DNA of 64,000 nt from Metopolophium dirhodum (Eukaryota; Arthropoda; Insecta; Hemiptera; Aphididae): the NCBI RefSeq assembly GCF_019925205.1, contig NC_083562.1:1922001-1986000 (forward strand). The letters are read 5' to 3'. Made by a program: the position numbers and the translations under genes. Under the pieces are notes generated by a model. It searched no databases. It worked only from the letters and a program-made list of their open reading frames with translations, and had not been told where the DNA came from. Positions 50,146-63,215 of the stretch are shown here, piece after piece; position 1 is the first letter of the stretch, and each line of letters starts with the position of its first letter.

Positions 50146-50275
50146 GCCCTGTGTTCCCTAAGTTTCCCCCGACCAGCACCCCTTCTGCAAGCCGCGGATG
50201 ATACGGCGAGCGTGCGAACTATCTGCATTAGGCCCGACGAGAAAAGCCCGTGGGTGTATTCGTGACAACGCTGTT

Positions 50276-53200
50276 AATCACCGTGGGTTAATTTAAGTTA
50301 ATTAACAAGCTATAGTTAATTGGATTTATATCGAATGGACCGTCTCAAAATACTTATATATATACACAGTGTGATATACAAACGCGCCGTGTGCAATACC
50401 CGAGAATCAATTCCGCACCGAACAGTATATACAGAATCATATACATATATAATATATATATTTTTTATATTATTACCTATCAGTATTTGTTGCCATTCAA
50501 TTTTTTTTTATCCTTCGAGTACCCGCCATTTATTGTCATTGATAACACTGTGCCCGGCGAATGTGATTGATGTCGAGCAATCAGCTTAACGTCGACGTGC
50601 ACCTACCTACGTGTTATAGCTGAACGTATTCGCTATGTTTGAGGAGGATACACCCTAATTTTTGGCCAAAATATTTTAGTTATTTTTTAAAACACGTGAA
50701 ATTACTTAAAACCCGTTATACTTTCCCTATTTTGTCCTTGTTTATAATGTTTCTAGGGGTTTTAAGCTTAAAAATAACAGCAATATACAGCTGGGTGATT
50801 TTGTGTATAATGTCGGTACTTAAATGATTAAATTAAAAGTACAACGATCCAATTAGTTTTGTGGGGGTAATTTGTATACAAATAGCTAAAATTATATTAA
50901 ATTAAATTAAAATTAAAATGAGTATAATATTTGCTTGGCAATTGCCTGTATTAAGTCTATAAGCGTATTTTTTGATAATTTAAAAAATACTCTATTTTTA
51001 TATATTTCAAAACAATAGAAACTCCGTACAAGGTATATTATTATTAGGTACGTCGCAACACTATTAAGAATTGATTTAATGATTTAAAGGCTGAAAGTTA
51101 ACCAAGTCATTCTTAGATCCTGAATTTCGGATTCAAAATTTAAAACTAACAACATTATTTATTAATGATCTTAAACAAAACAAAAAAGCGTTGATTAATA
51201 TTATTAATAAGGATGAAAAGAAAATCAAACTTCAAAGTAGGTAATAAAAAAATGAATGACGAAAAAGTTCACGGAAAGTAATCAATAATCAACGGTTATA
51301 TAAACAATAATAATAAATAATAAATGTATAATGATTTATTCCTAATTTAAAAGTACCGAAAGAAATATTTAAATATTAAACAAAATAATTTTAAATATTT
51401 AAATATAGGTAGGTATTTTCGTTATGGAAAAAAAACCACGTAGGTAGTAAAATATTTCAAAACATAAAAGTTAATTGATATAACATAGGTAAAAAGATAT
51501 TATTTATATACAATTTAAAATTGTTTAACTGTGCTTAGGGTGTAAAGCCGGACCTAGAGCTGGACTTTTAACATATTTTTGAAACAGGGAAGTGTTAATA
51601 TTTTATTTTTATTTTATAGTGCCACTGCCATTCAAATTAGTCGAAAGCCGCCGAATTTACTTCCAGGACCTAAGTATAGATATTATAGCTTCGTGCGTAT
51701 TTCTGGTCCATTGGCAAGTATACTGTATTTTGTATAATATTATACACTGGTAGGTTTGCAAAGACTATAATATTATTTGTGTCCATAGAACAGAGATTGT
51801 TAGGCAAAGGGTTTTATCGGGACGAAACGCTTGGATGGGTTGGGTACCTATTTGAGAATTTTGGCTGTGCCCCAGCTTTGGATGACATTATGATTTAGAA
51901 ACATTGAAAAATTATGTCACAAGAGGAATTACAGCAGCCTTACTTTTGACTTTGGTTGAAAATCATTAACTATGACAATATGCAACATAATATTATACAC
52001 AAACAAATTATATAAATGTTTGAATGTTTGATGAAGTATATTCTATGTACTATTGAGTATTAGTAATTAACATCTATTAAGTAAACAACAATAATATTTA
52101 AAATTTTCCCTTAACCTACTATAAAGTAACAATATCCGAATTAAGTGAATTATAGATTTCAGGTATCTCGAAAACAATAATAACTTAATCTTCTTATATC
52201 ACAAAATATTTTATTTAATTCCAAGTTACAGAGAAAATACTACTTAAAGATTTTTTTAGTATGGAAAAAAGTCATTTTAAATCATTGCTTTATTGAAACT
52301 GGTTACCGGTTTTTAAAACCGGTAATTTCCGGTAATTTTCCTAAAATCGCCTATCGTTATTTTATACATATTTTTATTCCCAATTATCGGTTAAGGGTTA
52401 CCGCAACGGTTCTTCAGTTAACATAAAACGTTTTAATAATATAGGTAATATGTTTTAACCGGTTAAGAATCGATTATTGATATTTATAAATACCGAGTCC
52501 CGAGTACCGTTACTTATGAACTATAATAGGTTTAATTTATTTTAGGTACATAAATAATAATAAGCTCGTAGCTACTATAATAATTTGATAACTGATAACT
52601 TCCTAAAACTATTCTTAAATCATATTACATAGGTGTAGTACAATTTTTTTTAGAAAAATGATATTGAATCGATTACCGATTACAGAAATTTTTTTGAAGC
52701 GTTGTCGCATAATCGGTAACAGGTATCAAGAACTTTTTTTTACTGTCAACTTCGATAACGGTTTTAAGCCCTTTCTTTAATACAATCGAAAAATACCTCA
52801 TCAAAGTATCAACAAGACTTGACTTGCAATGCTGCTAACATTTTCAGAGTATACATAAAAGTGTAGGTACACATAAAATAAAATGAAAAGATAATATCAT
52901 TGTAGAACTTTGAGTTTGTTGAACACTGGACCGGCTTCATTACTTTTAAAAATAATTTGTAATAATGTGAATCTATAAAAAAAAGTTGCCAATACATTTT
53001 TTTGATAAAGCTATAAAAGGGACTACACAATGTGAACGATAGTTTGGTATTATAAGTTCTTAAATTCAAATCATCAACTTAAAAGTATTGAAAAAAAAGT
53101 ACGAAGTAACCGATACTTTTTAGATTTCACTAGAAATTTTACCTATTGCAAAATTGTATTATTTTTAATTCATTCAACTATAGTTTATTTGATACAATAA

Positions 53201-56200
53201 TATGTCAAAATGAATGTTGTTCGGATCTAAAATATTTCTCGTTAAATACTTTTTGTTATTTATTATTTTATACGAACAACTTTCAGATTTTAATTATGAA
53301 TTTGTTGTAAGACGTGAGACGAGTAAGGTGTGTTAACAAAATACTGACTGCTAAAATATTACATGGAATTTAAATATTTAATTTAAATATTTATTTTTAG
53401 TTTTAGTAACTATATAAATAGAATAAATATATTTCATTTTGCTAAAAAAAATACCGGCTCGGGTTTAAATGAAAGAGTGTAAAATCTTCAGATTATTAAC
53501 TATTGTTAGGTTGAAATATTTAAAATAATTAGTTCTACACAATTAACTTTGAATTAAAAACTTTTTCATTTTTGCGCATTTATTGTACCTTAATTCTTTG
53601 TCCCCATTCATAATTATTTAGATTCCATATTTTTAGAGTAGCAATATAAATGACATGCACGATAAAAGTTACATAACAAAATATATAATGTATATGGTAT
53701 AATATATTTGTATAGTGAGTGTACAATGTATGGAAACCTTGAAAATAAAACTTCTAAAAACATAAAAATAACAACCCAGTTCGGTAATATCATTCTAATA
53801 ATAGTAATATTAGCCATAATTTAAAATTACTAAAGGTCGTAGGGATGGCTATAAAATAGTTAGGTCTACTAAACATATCATGGTATAATAATTATAGTTA
53901 TTACATTTTAGTACCTGCCATAGATTAAATACACTATGTAATACTGATTATTTAATCTATATTAATATTAAAAAATATAATTTTACAGCGAACTATAGTA
54001 TTTTTGTAGTTAGTTTTGTATATTATTATTATTAACGTAGGTATAAAATTAAAATTAATCTACCTCGATAATATAATATAATAAATAATAAACTATAAAA
54101 TTATTATAGTTATTGCACTTAACTAAATCAACGTTAACTATATGGAGGTTTCAAAAATTCGTGAAGTTGATAACTTTGTTGTAATTTAATTACCGCCATT
54201 TTTATTGTTCACGTTCACTTCTTGTAATACAAAATAAAATTGAGGTTTTAAAAAAGAATTTCTTAAAAGTTTAAAATTAAAATAGCAATGTACCTATTTA
54301 TGAAATATTACTTAAATGCTTATAGGAGAGGTTGACAAAAAACGAATAGCTTAATTTTAACACTGTCAAGTGTTCTTTTTTACGTATATAATATTAGGGC
54401 TGGGGGTACTAACCTACTATTTATCTTAGAAATAATGAATCCTCACTCACCCCCCTCCCCCCCATGAAAATTACTGTCCACGCTACTGATCCACAGTGAG
54501 CATGTCAACTATATATACTCAATAAATACATTTATAATACGAACGATTTTTTTTCATAAATTATATAAAACACAACTTTACTGTTATACCTTTTATTTAA
54601 ATCATTTTTTCTTTACAAATAAGGATTTAAAGTTAGGATAAACTTTGCGCTCTATGACCTTCTTATCTAAACTTTGAAATTTAAATTCGTATAAATAAAA
54701 AAAATCCATTGGCTTATATTGGTCTCCTCATCAAAGTTAAGGATAAACATAATAAGGGCCATATGAAATGTTGTAATTGGACGTATCTTAAATTCACCAA
54801 AAAGATAATTATCAAAAAAAAAGCATTATTTATTGAAATAATAGGCTGACATGTATATGGATTGAAACTAATAAGGAATAAGTCTTGATTGAGGTGAGAA
54901 TCTAAATTTCCAACTACATTCTGATTTTTTTAAAACCTTTTTTATATAATCATTAATCATTTGGGAAAAAGTAAGCATTTTATATGTAAGTATAAAACGT
55001 GTTGATCTCCCAACTTATAGTGTATAACAGGCTTTGAATTTATTAAATTTTTTATTGCATAACCTCTTAAAACCATAAATTAAATAAATTGTTCTATTTT
55101 TATAATGAGTTAATTTGGTAGAGATTTTGAAGTTTATATTAAGCTCGGGCGTTTCCAGAGTTTTATTTCAGGGGTGGGGGACTAGTAAAAATAATGATTC
55201 ATATTAACAAACAGCACGATATATAATTTTAGGGTAAATTTTTTTGACTTAGTCGTCGTATGGCTAGTCTTTTTTTTTATATTCAGAGATAAATTAAGAA
55301 TCATAAGTAGATTTAGAAAATTATAATTGTAATAAATTATAATTATGTAATACATTTTTAACAAAATTTGTAAATATTTAAATATTTATAAAGAAACGAA
55401 TAGCATTACGAGATAGCATTGTATTGTAAAATGATCACGCCATTAAAAAATGTTTTTTTTTATAGACAAACTATTGGTTGTATATGTTACCAATTAGTTA
55501 AATACATTGTAGCCGTGTTATGCCCATTAAACGAGTGATATGTTTTGATATAACATTTACTATTAGTTTTGATTGGCTACCTACCAAATGTAAGAGGTAT
55601 AATATAGTTATTTTTTTCTAAGAAATAATAATGATAAATTATAACAATAATAGAAAAAAAATTGTAATATAAATACATATATAAGACACTTAATTTTTAA
55701 AAATGCTTTCAGACATATCAGGAGTAGGGACCGAGGGTAGCTAATAACCACGCCCACAACTGCAATTACACACCTGGTATTGAGTATAGTATTGAGACCT
55801 TAATAATATATTTTAAAATTATTTTTATTTCAAAATTATTTTTTATAAATACATTTATTTGAATAGTTTGGAAAAGTTAATATCTGTAAGTATAAATATT
55901 CAATTAAAATTAATTACGTAAAAACTATCAATTTCCGAGTGAAACGGTTTTTAAAATATATTTTTATAATAACCAGTATATAAATGAAGGTAGAATTTTT
56001 TTCTTTCTTTCTGAATTCATTTGTATTCAAAGTAGATAAAACAAATATAGTGTTTTTTTTTGTTATGCACTGTATGGTTGTTTTATTTTTAAATTAAAAA
56101 TATTTAAATTTAGTTTTTGTGTTTATCAACTTTTGACAGTGGTGTCCAGGTGAAAGTTTTTTATTTCTAAATTTAAATTATCCAACAAAACATTATAATA

Positions 56201-57479
56201 TTAATTACTACACACACTATTATACATTGTGACATCACAATCAACATTATTTGAGTAACACAACTTTGTAGAAACTTTGTCGTAATTTTAATTCAGTACT
56301 TTGTTTTAATTTTTTGTTTCAAATAATAATTTATTTAATAAATTGTGTTGATTTAATTAAATAGTTCAACTATTCAGTAATGAATAACAGTAGGTGATAA
56401 TAATTCTTTTAAAATTCGTCCAAGCATTTTAAAGTGATCAACACTATGTTCTTCGCTGTAAATACCTAATAAATACACAATCATTTTTTAAAATCAATAA
56501 TTTTATATTTAATTTTGAGTTATACTACGGTAGCAAGGGTATATTTTATAATGAAGATTTGGCTACCAAAAATCTTTACAAAATATATTACCTAAGATAA
56601 ACAACAATTCCAGGAAAAATAAAACGTTCGTAAATATTTCCCTCTTAAGGTTTGAAATATTATTATTTTTATGATAAATGTTCAGACAAAAATTTCAAAA
56701 TAGGACCTTAAAATCAAAATTTTAATTTAAAATAATGTTTTTTTTAAGCTACGTCAAGACTATTTGTACAATATTCGCGTTACTCCTTTTATATACTTCT
56801 CATGCGTTATACTTTTTTTGTAAATATATTGATAGAATTCTTTTTAATTAGTGATAATATCGCGGGTTTTTTTTTTGGTTTTCCGGGGATTTTAATTTAT
56901 AACAAACCAGTGGATATCACGGACAACGTATATGTACCGGATTAATTGAAACGAAGGGATGAATGTAGATTAATAGCTATACGCAGTATAATATATTATC
57001 GCCATTGGTTTGGCCTTTGGCGTATAATAATACACATGCATACAATACACAAACATCACAAACATGTATAGAAACAGGTTTGGTATTATGTAATAATAAT
57101 AATGTGAAGTGTACATAGTCTTAAGTGATATTTATGCAAGCATGTTTACTGTACATGGTTTATTGTTGTTATAAATTAAAAGCTGTGATCTCGTGGTTTA
57201 ACTATTATGTATCATAATATAGGTCGTGTTGATAGGGGTTCGAAAGGGCAGGACCCTTTAGGCTTTAGATCAAATAATACAACGTGACATTTTCCTTATT
57301 ATAATCAATTTCGTGAGCAGTTCTAATTTTTTTTTTTACCATTAGTGTGGATAATATCTTTTATTAATTTGGCATATTTAATACATTTTTGGAAATTTTT
57401 AATTGGACATTATAGTCATGATCACATACCTAAAATATGTCTAAATGGCATAATATGAAGTATGGTCATTGGACGGGGG
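50276..57479. other. AT-rich stretch upstream of jeb without a gene
   Basis: No exon or RNA gene was recognised over about 7 kb. It contains a region rich in ACCGGT/CGGTTA words (52290-52775), and short decayed repeat-like pieces near 51540-51680, 54395-54500 and 55140-55190 recognised only by abrupt G- or C-rich composition. Confidence 0.55.
52290..52775. repeat. region of recurring ACCGGTTA-type words
   Basis: It begins with a perfect 23-base palindrome (TTACCGGTTTT, T, AAAACCGGTAA at 52303-52325) and contains many variants of CGGTTA, CGGTAA and AACGGTT in both orientations. The density suggests a decayed repeat element; ends and family are not known. Confidence 0.4.
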
Positions 57480-57835
57480 GCCCATATATATTTTGAAAAT
57501 TATATCATGTATAGAAAACGATAATGTGATATAAACATATGGAGAAAAAAGTATCGATGATTATTCGTTTTTGAGTTACACAAAAAATAACAAAATCGAT
57601 TTCGATTTTAGACAAATATTGATTTTGCATAAATATTCTCCTTTAATTTTTTCTAGTTTATCCCGGTTATTTTGAAAATTACTCGAACTCCCAAAGTACC
57701 AACTGGATCCAATTTTCTACCAGAAATCACCTCCAAAGTTGGAAATCGAAATATTTTGAATGCCCTAAAAGGTGATTGGAGACAGAAAAAAATGAAAAAG
57801 AACACAACATTGTAAAATCTATTAATCTAAAATTA
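57480..57835 (-). repeat. reverse-orientation copy of the 5'-end foldback arm
   Basis: Words AAAATCGATTTCGATTTTAG, TATCCCGGTTATTTTGAAAA, CCAAAGTACCAACTGGATCC, CCTAAAAGGTGATTGGAGAC and ACAACATTGTAAAATCTATT follow the order of 1060-1320. It is diverged and non-coding. Confidence 0.6.
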
Positions 57836-58359
57836 AATTGTGTGAAAATTGGATACTTTTTATGGTATTTTTCAGTAAAATTATGTAATATTACAATGTG
57901 TTTTTTAAGAAGCCCTTTGCAGGAAATTCTGAATATTTAAATTAAAAACATACAATGTTTATTAATTGTACCACCGTATAACATTTTTTCCAAGAAAAAC
58001 ATATAACATATTTACATTATTATGAAACCATTAGCTAACTTATTTTACTTAGAATCAGCTAAAAATAATACAATATTAATTACTTTAATTGCAACTATTA
58101 AAAATTGGTTAGTTAATTAATGAGTTTGCAAAGAATTCTGAAAGTTTCCAAATAACGTACGTACGTGTGCATTAAAATAATTAAAATGGAATGACTTTAA
58201 ATAAAATAAATTCAAGTTTATCACAGGTCTGATTACTGATGGCAACACGTGGGTGGTGGGCACGTGCAAAGGTGAAATGAACTGAATTTAACTGATATAC
58301 GCCTATTTAATATTATATATATATTACTCACGGTTATTCTTTATAATAGGTAATTATTA

Positions 58360-58970
58360 CAACTAGAGCAAGTAGATGAAATGGTATACCTAGGGAGCAA
58401 AATTACATCTGATGGTAAAAGCGCCCGAGAGATAAAACAACGCATGCCATTAGCAAAAACTGCCTTTAGTAAAAAACGTAAATTACTCGCTTAAAATAAT
58501 TTGCATCTCAATATCAAAAAGCGACTTATTAAAACATATGTATATGGAGTGTTGCAACATATGGATGTGAAACATTGGTAATAAATGATGTCAAAAAGAA
58601 AAAACTAGACGCTTTTGAGATGTGGTGTTTGTGGCGGGGTATGAAAAGGATAAGTTTAATAGAGTGGAAAACAAATGAAACAACTGTGGGAGAAAAACAT
58701 ACACTCATAGACGCGATTAGAGCAAGGCGTTGGAAAATGGTTGGACATGCCCTCAGACATCCAAAAGGGTTACATAATATAATATTAGAGGGCATGAATG
58801 TATGATAGAAGGAAAGATAACTGAAGGACGTCCCCGTAATTCTTATATAGGACAAATTGAATGCGATGCAAGAGTCAAAACGTTTAAGGAACTTTAATGA
58901 AAAGCGACCAATCGGTCAGAATGGAGAATTGGAGTTGTTAACCAACCTACGGGTTGATAAAAAAAAAAAA
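58360..58970 (+). pseudogene. 3' end of a non-LTR retrotransposon (LINE), broken
   Basis: The translation in shifting frames gives segments typical of the C-terminal part of LINE reverse transcriptases in insects: VYLGSKITSDG, KTYV, ATYGCETLVI, FEMWCLWRGMKRISLIEW, RARRWKMVGHALRHP and EGRPRNSY. An in-frame stop after KRKLLA (near 58491), a frameshift near 58545 and another near 58800 break it. It ends with ACCAACCTACGGGTTGATAA and an A-run, the expected 3' tail, so it is a 5'-truncated insertion on the plus strand. The clade (RTE-like or another) is not certain. The open frame at 58575-58805 is part of it and is not a host gene. Confidence 0.8.
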
Positions 58971-61900
58971 TTATGTACAGACATACAGTGAGTTAAGCTT
59001 AATGTGATCAGTGAACTCATTGGTGTAGGCCATTTTGATTCTATTAACCGATTGATTCCATAAAACATTTTTTTGTTATGAATATAATATGATCCTTTAT
59101 TTATACGTTAATAAAAGGTAAATTTAACACTATATAGTACCATTTTTTTTTTTTATTTAAATTCGAAATATACAATCTATATCGCATGACATAATTATAG
59201 TATATATGATAAGAGACAGATAACAGTATACACGATATAGTAACATAAGATTTGGTTTGGGTTTTCTTTTTTCATTTTTGATTCCGACAATTAATTGTAT
59301 TCATAAATTATTCATGATATTTTTTTTCTGTCTGCACTTATTTGAGCAGTTAAAAACCTTCAAAATTTTTATGTAGCAGCAGTGCAGCACTATAGATCAG
59401 AAATCTTATGTATAGGTATAGCTTGCACTCTATATCTTAGTAGTTTACTTAAACGCAAATAAAAACTGATGGTGCTCCGTTTAAGATAATATTTCAGTTG
59501 ATTCAATAAGTGACAATAATATGCGGTATGTAATATGTGACTGTGTCGTGTCCGATCATAGACGTGCGAAGACTTTTGGTGCCGGTGGTGCACATCACGA
59601 ATTAGGGGCCATAAGAATTTCGAAAGTCATTAGGTACAGGCAATTTTTTTTTCAATTTTAACATATGTATAGTGATAATATATTATAGTGAAAATCAATC
59701 AAAAACTCTATATAAAAAGAAGTGTATAGTAAAACTAAGCTATGTAGAAAACAAAAATTAATCATACAAATAATTGCTAACATACTATTTTTTAGAAATT
59801 GTTTAAATTTTCATTGGACGACTCTATAACACATCCGGTCCCTAAGTCCTTTTTTGATAGATAAACAAAGTTTTTATTGTTTTTATCATTGGTTATTTTC
59901 ATTAATGCTATTCATTTATTCATTACTCTGCAGCACTTTTGATATTTGGTTTTTATATCTGTAAGACTCATTTTAAGTAAAGCTTTGAAAACTAAATACT
60001 TTAGTTACCTAATAAAATTATTTACATACAGAATACCTCAAACGAAAATACATCAAAAACCAACCAATCTGTTGGGGTCTTCATTTAATAATAAGGTTAA
60101 AGGTCCGGGGGAACCTGTGAACCACCGGAACCCCCAGTGCGTAGGTCAGATGTTACGTTTTTAATTAGATATTATTTTAGTGTCATTTTTTTATACGAAA
60201 TAGATGAATTAATAAAAATCCTTAGAAACCTTGTACCTATTCAGACATAGATTGATGTAAGACAATTTAATTAAAAGAATTAGTTGTTATATTAGTATTT
60301 TATAAAACATAAAATGATCGAACAATTTAAAAAATTATTTTTAAATATGGTATTTTGTATGTTTGTAACAGATGACAACATTCCGATAGTTTATTCATAA
60401 TATCTTAAAATGTATGTTAGCAAGGGCTCTCCATTTGAGCAATTTACTTTTATTGAACTCAAATTGAATACAATTTTCAAACTTTCTATTATGTTATGTT
60501 GAAAAAAAAATAGTTTTTATTAACTCAATATCAGTATAAAATATTTACTTATCCGTATTATATTGTATATACATTGAGCGTATAGTCTTTCAAAAGAACA
60601 GTAAATATGGTCATCGTGAAGGTTTAATTTGCCATTAATAAATTGGTCGGTTATTTCATTATAAACATTAATTGTTTGAAAATGTTTGTTGGGCTAAAGT
60701 ATTTAAGTATCTATTTGGAAACATTCAAATTGTGTGTAACAAATCTTAGAATGACATTGTACACTATACATTTAAATCCAATGACGTTTTTAGGTACGTG
60801 GGAGGTTGTTTATAGTTTGAAGCTTAAAGTTCAAAACATTATTCAGTAGCTCTTTTAATTTTTGGAATTGTTAAAATTGGAGTGAAGTATCCTGCACGTG
60901 GGAAGTACATCCCGTTATATTATATTAATTCAATATTAGATGCAAATAATACTAATTTATGTAAACTTAAAAATTAAGTTATTTTATTTATAAATTCTCA
61001 AGGAAATTATTTGTTTCTTTTAAAGCTTAAAGTAGATGGACCAAATGTTGAGTAAACACCGGTAGAAAACTGAAAAATAACAGAACCCATTTACTTATTA
61101 TTCTAAATAATATCTTTTGGAAAAAGGAAATTAGCTAGATCCATCCCGTTGTATTAATATAGAAGCAAATTGTCTACGATTTAAAAATATAACTGTTTGG
61201 TAATGTTACATCTTTTTTAAAAATGATTAGGTAATAAAATATTTTCGAATTAAATTCCATTAATAAAAATAAAAACTATCGATAATAATTACTGCATTAT
61301 TAATTATAAGTAATCTAAAATGTAATTCAGTGGTTGTAGAGGTATAATAATATGATATTAATGCTGTTATAATAGAACCACTGTATCATAGTTTTATTTC
61401 TCTTCTCTAATATATATTATAGAGGACATACTAATGTGATGGATTAAAATAATATCATAATAATTAGATTTCAGAAACAATGGAACCCACGACACTGGTG
61501 TACCCGATTTGCCTATCTATATCGCCGCGTAATCAAATTTGTATTATTAAAATATATTAATCACATTAGGCAGACTTGAGCGTAGCGTGTTTTAAGGAGA
61601 CTTGTCTAAGCATTTTGTAAAGTGCATGTGTCCCAGCTGTGTCTATTTGTGAGAAGTAAATTAACATTGTCAATATCTGTTATCGTGTACGACATCAGGA
61701 ATATTATGTTTTTATATATTATTATTTGTTATCCGAGTTGTGCGCCAGCGATAATAACAGAAAAAACATTTTTTCTGACAGCTTAAAGACAAAATATTGT
61801 TTTTTATTGTCTCCCTCTTTAATTCTGAACGAAGAAATGAAGCTATTCATTTACATTGGTGTATCATGCACTATTTTTGTTCTTTTTCACTTTTTGATGA

Positions 61901-62969
61901 ATTAAAAAAGTTTTAAAAGTGTAATGTATAGTACGATCGTATCGTAGAATATAAGACAAAGTTATAACCTAAGACATAATGATTACTCATATAGTTTAAA
62001 AGTAGTTTTCGGGATAATCGTCAAAAGTATAGTTAAAGCCAATAAACGGTTGCACATATCTAAGTTTTTATTAAATTGATCAATTTTAACATTGAATTAG
62101 GCTCTATAACGGTAAGGTTAGGTTTGTTTTAAAATTATAAGTTTATAATATCTCCGCTGTCTGTGCAATAATAATGACGCAATTCATTTGAAGAACACTA
62201 ATGGAAAGGCATACCAAAAAAGTTAAACAAAACTAGGTAACCAAAACTGTTTGTTTCCGAGATGATATTATGATGATAGTTTAATGGTAGAATTTATCTT
62301 TTTCGGTTTTGTTGTCGTCACGCGTGGCAATGAGAAAGATGAACAAAAATAGAAAGAACCCAAATGAAAAGGACTGGATGGTGAAAATTCACTGTGTATA
62401 TGAAATAACGACATTTTAATATCTAGTTTGAAAAAAATTTTCAATAATGTCAATGAGTCTTCGCTGTAGATAAACAATAATTGATTTTATTTTTTAGTAC
62501 AGAAAAACCATCAAAAGTTAATTTCTCTTTATATTTTAACTCACATAAAAACCATTATATTCTACACATTACACAAATTACTTATTTCAGTAGAAGAGAC
62601 GTAAACTTATATAAATTCTGGGAACATGTGTTTTTTTTTTAATCTAAACTTTGATTGTTTATCGAAAATTTCCAACAGCGATCTGAAATTTAATTATTTT
62701 TGATTTCAAATAATTAATGTATAACGAATTATGCGTAATTATTTATTATTTATGCTAACAGTATGATTAAAGATCGAGTACACATAAAATAAAACTATTA
62801 AGTTATCAGTATTTAACCATGAATGAGTTTCTACTTTCTATTGTACCTAATGAAATTCTGTTGTCTACACACCCCATAAAATTATCATGTATGTTTATTA
62901 TAATTTATAAATCTACAATTTTTTATGTACATCAATAAACAATTCATGTAAGTGACAAAGCGACTTAAC
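58971..62969. other. AT-rich stretch without a gene
   Basis: A GC-rich scrap at about 60100-60150 (GGTCCGGGGGAACCTGTGAA ... CCGGAACCCCCAG) and another near 59570-59620 look like decayed repeat pieces. Frames at 59946-60164, 60643-60849 and 62268-62477 are not recognised. Confidence 0.5.
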
Positions 62970-63215
62970 ATACATGCTTATCATCATTTATTCAAATTCT
63001 GATTGATAAAGTTACTCGGAAACTAAACGTTTAAATTTAGATTAAATACATCACCATTAAAAAATGATTATAATTTGAAAAAAGAAGTTTGGATCGCCAC
63101 AAAACGATACGAGACACTCCTTTAAACTGTACACCAATCTAAATAAAATTGTTTAAAATATGATCCTGAGTATACTTAAAAATTTCAAAAAAACAGGTGT
63201 TCTGGTTGAACTGTT
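62970..63215. mobile_element. remnant of the TA-flanked TIR element, copy 3
   Basis: TTATTCAAATTCTGATT (about 62988), GAGACACTCCTTTAAACTGT and TTAAAAATTTCAAAAAAACAG correspond in order to the interior words of copies 1 and 2. The terminal repeats are lost or too diverged to mark, so the limits are approximate. Confidence 0.45.

Larger units (their letters stand above)
49137..50275 (-). promoter_or_regulatory. jeb: GC/CpG-rich 5' flank of jeb: 5'UTR and probable promoter
   Basis: Composition changes sharply here from AT-rich to GC- and CpG-rich, beginning in exon 1 and fading near 50.27 kb. The stretch contains (ACTG)n at about 49291-49310, a G run at 49420-49427, (GA)n at 49646-49661 and (CT)n at 50122-50145. 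An in-frame stop at 49371-49373 marks the limit of translation into it. GA/CT tracts at insect promoters can bind GAGA-type factors. The transcription start and any upstream non-coding exon cannot be fixed by eye. Open frames of 60-190 codons across the repeats are low-complexity artefacts. Confidence 0.55.

Noticed and set aside
49400..50265. Several 65-188 codon frames on both strands
   Set aside because: They are made by CT/GA microsatellites and CpG-rich 5' flank, overlap one another in different frames, and have no recognisable domain.
57230..57265. GGGGTTCGAA as a tRNA T-arm
   Set aside because: No anticodon arm, D-arm or acceptor stem can be paired around it.
58575..58805. 76-codon frame as a host gene
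   Set aside because: It is the middle of a broken LINE reverse-transcriptase tail; homologous sequence continues in other frames on both sides.
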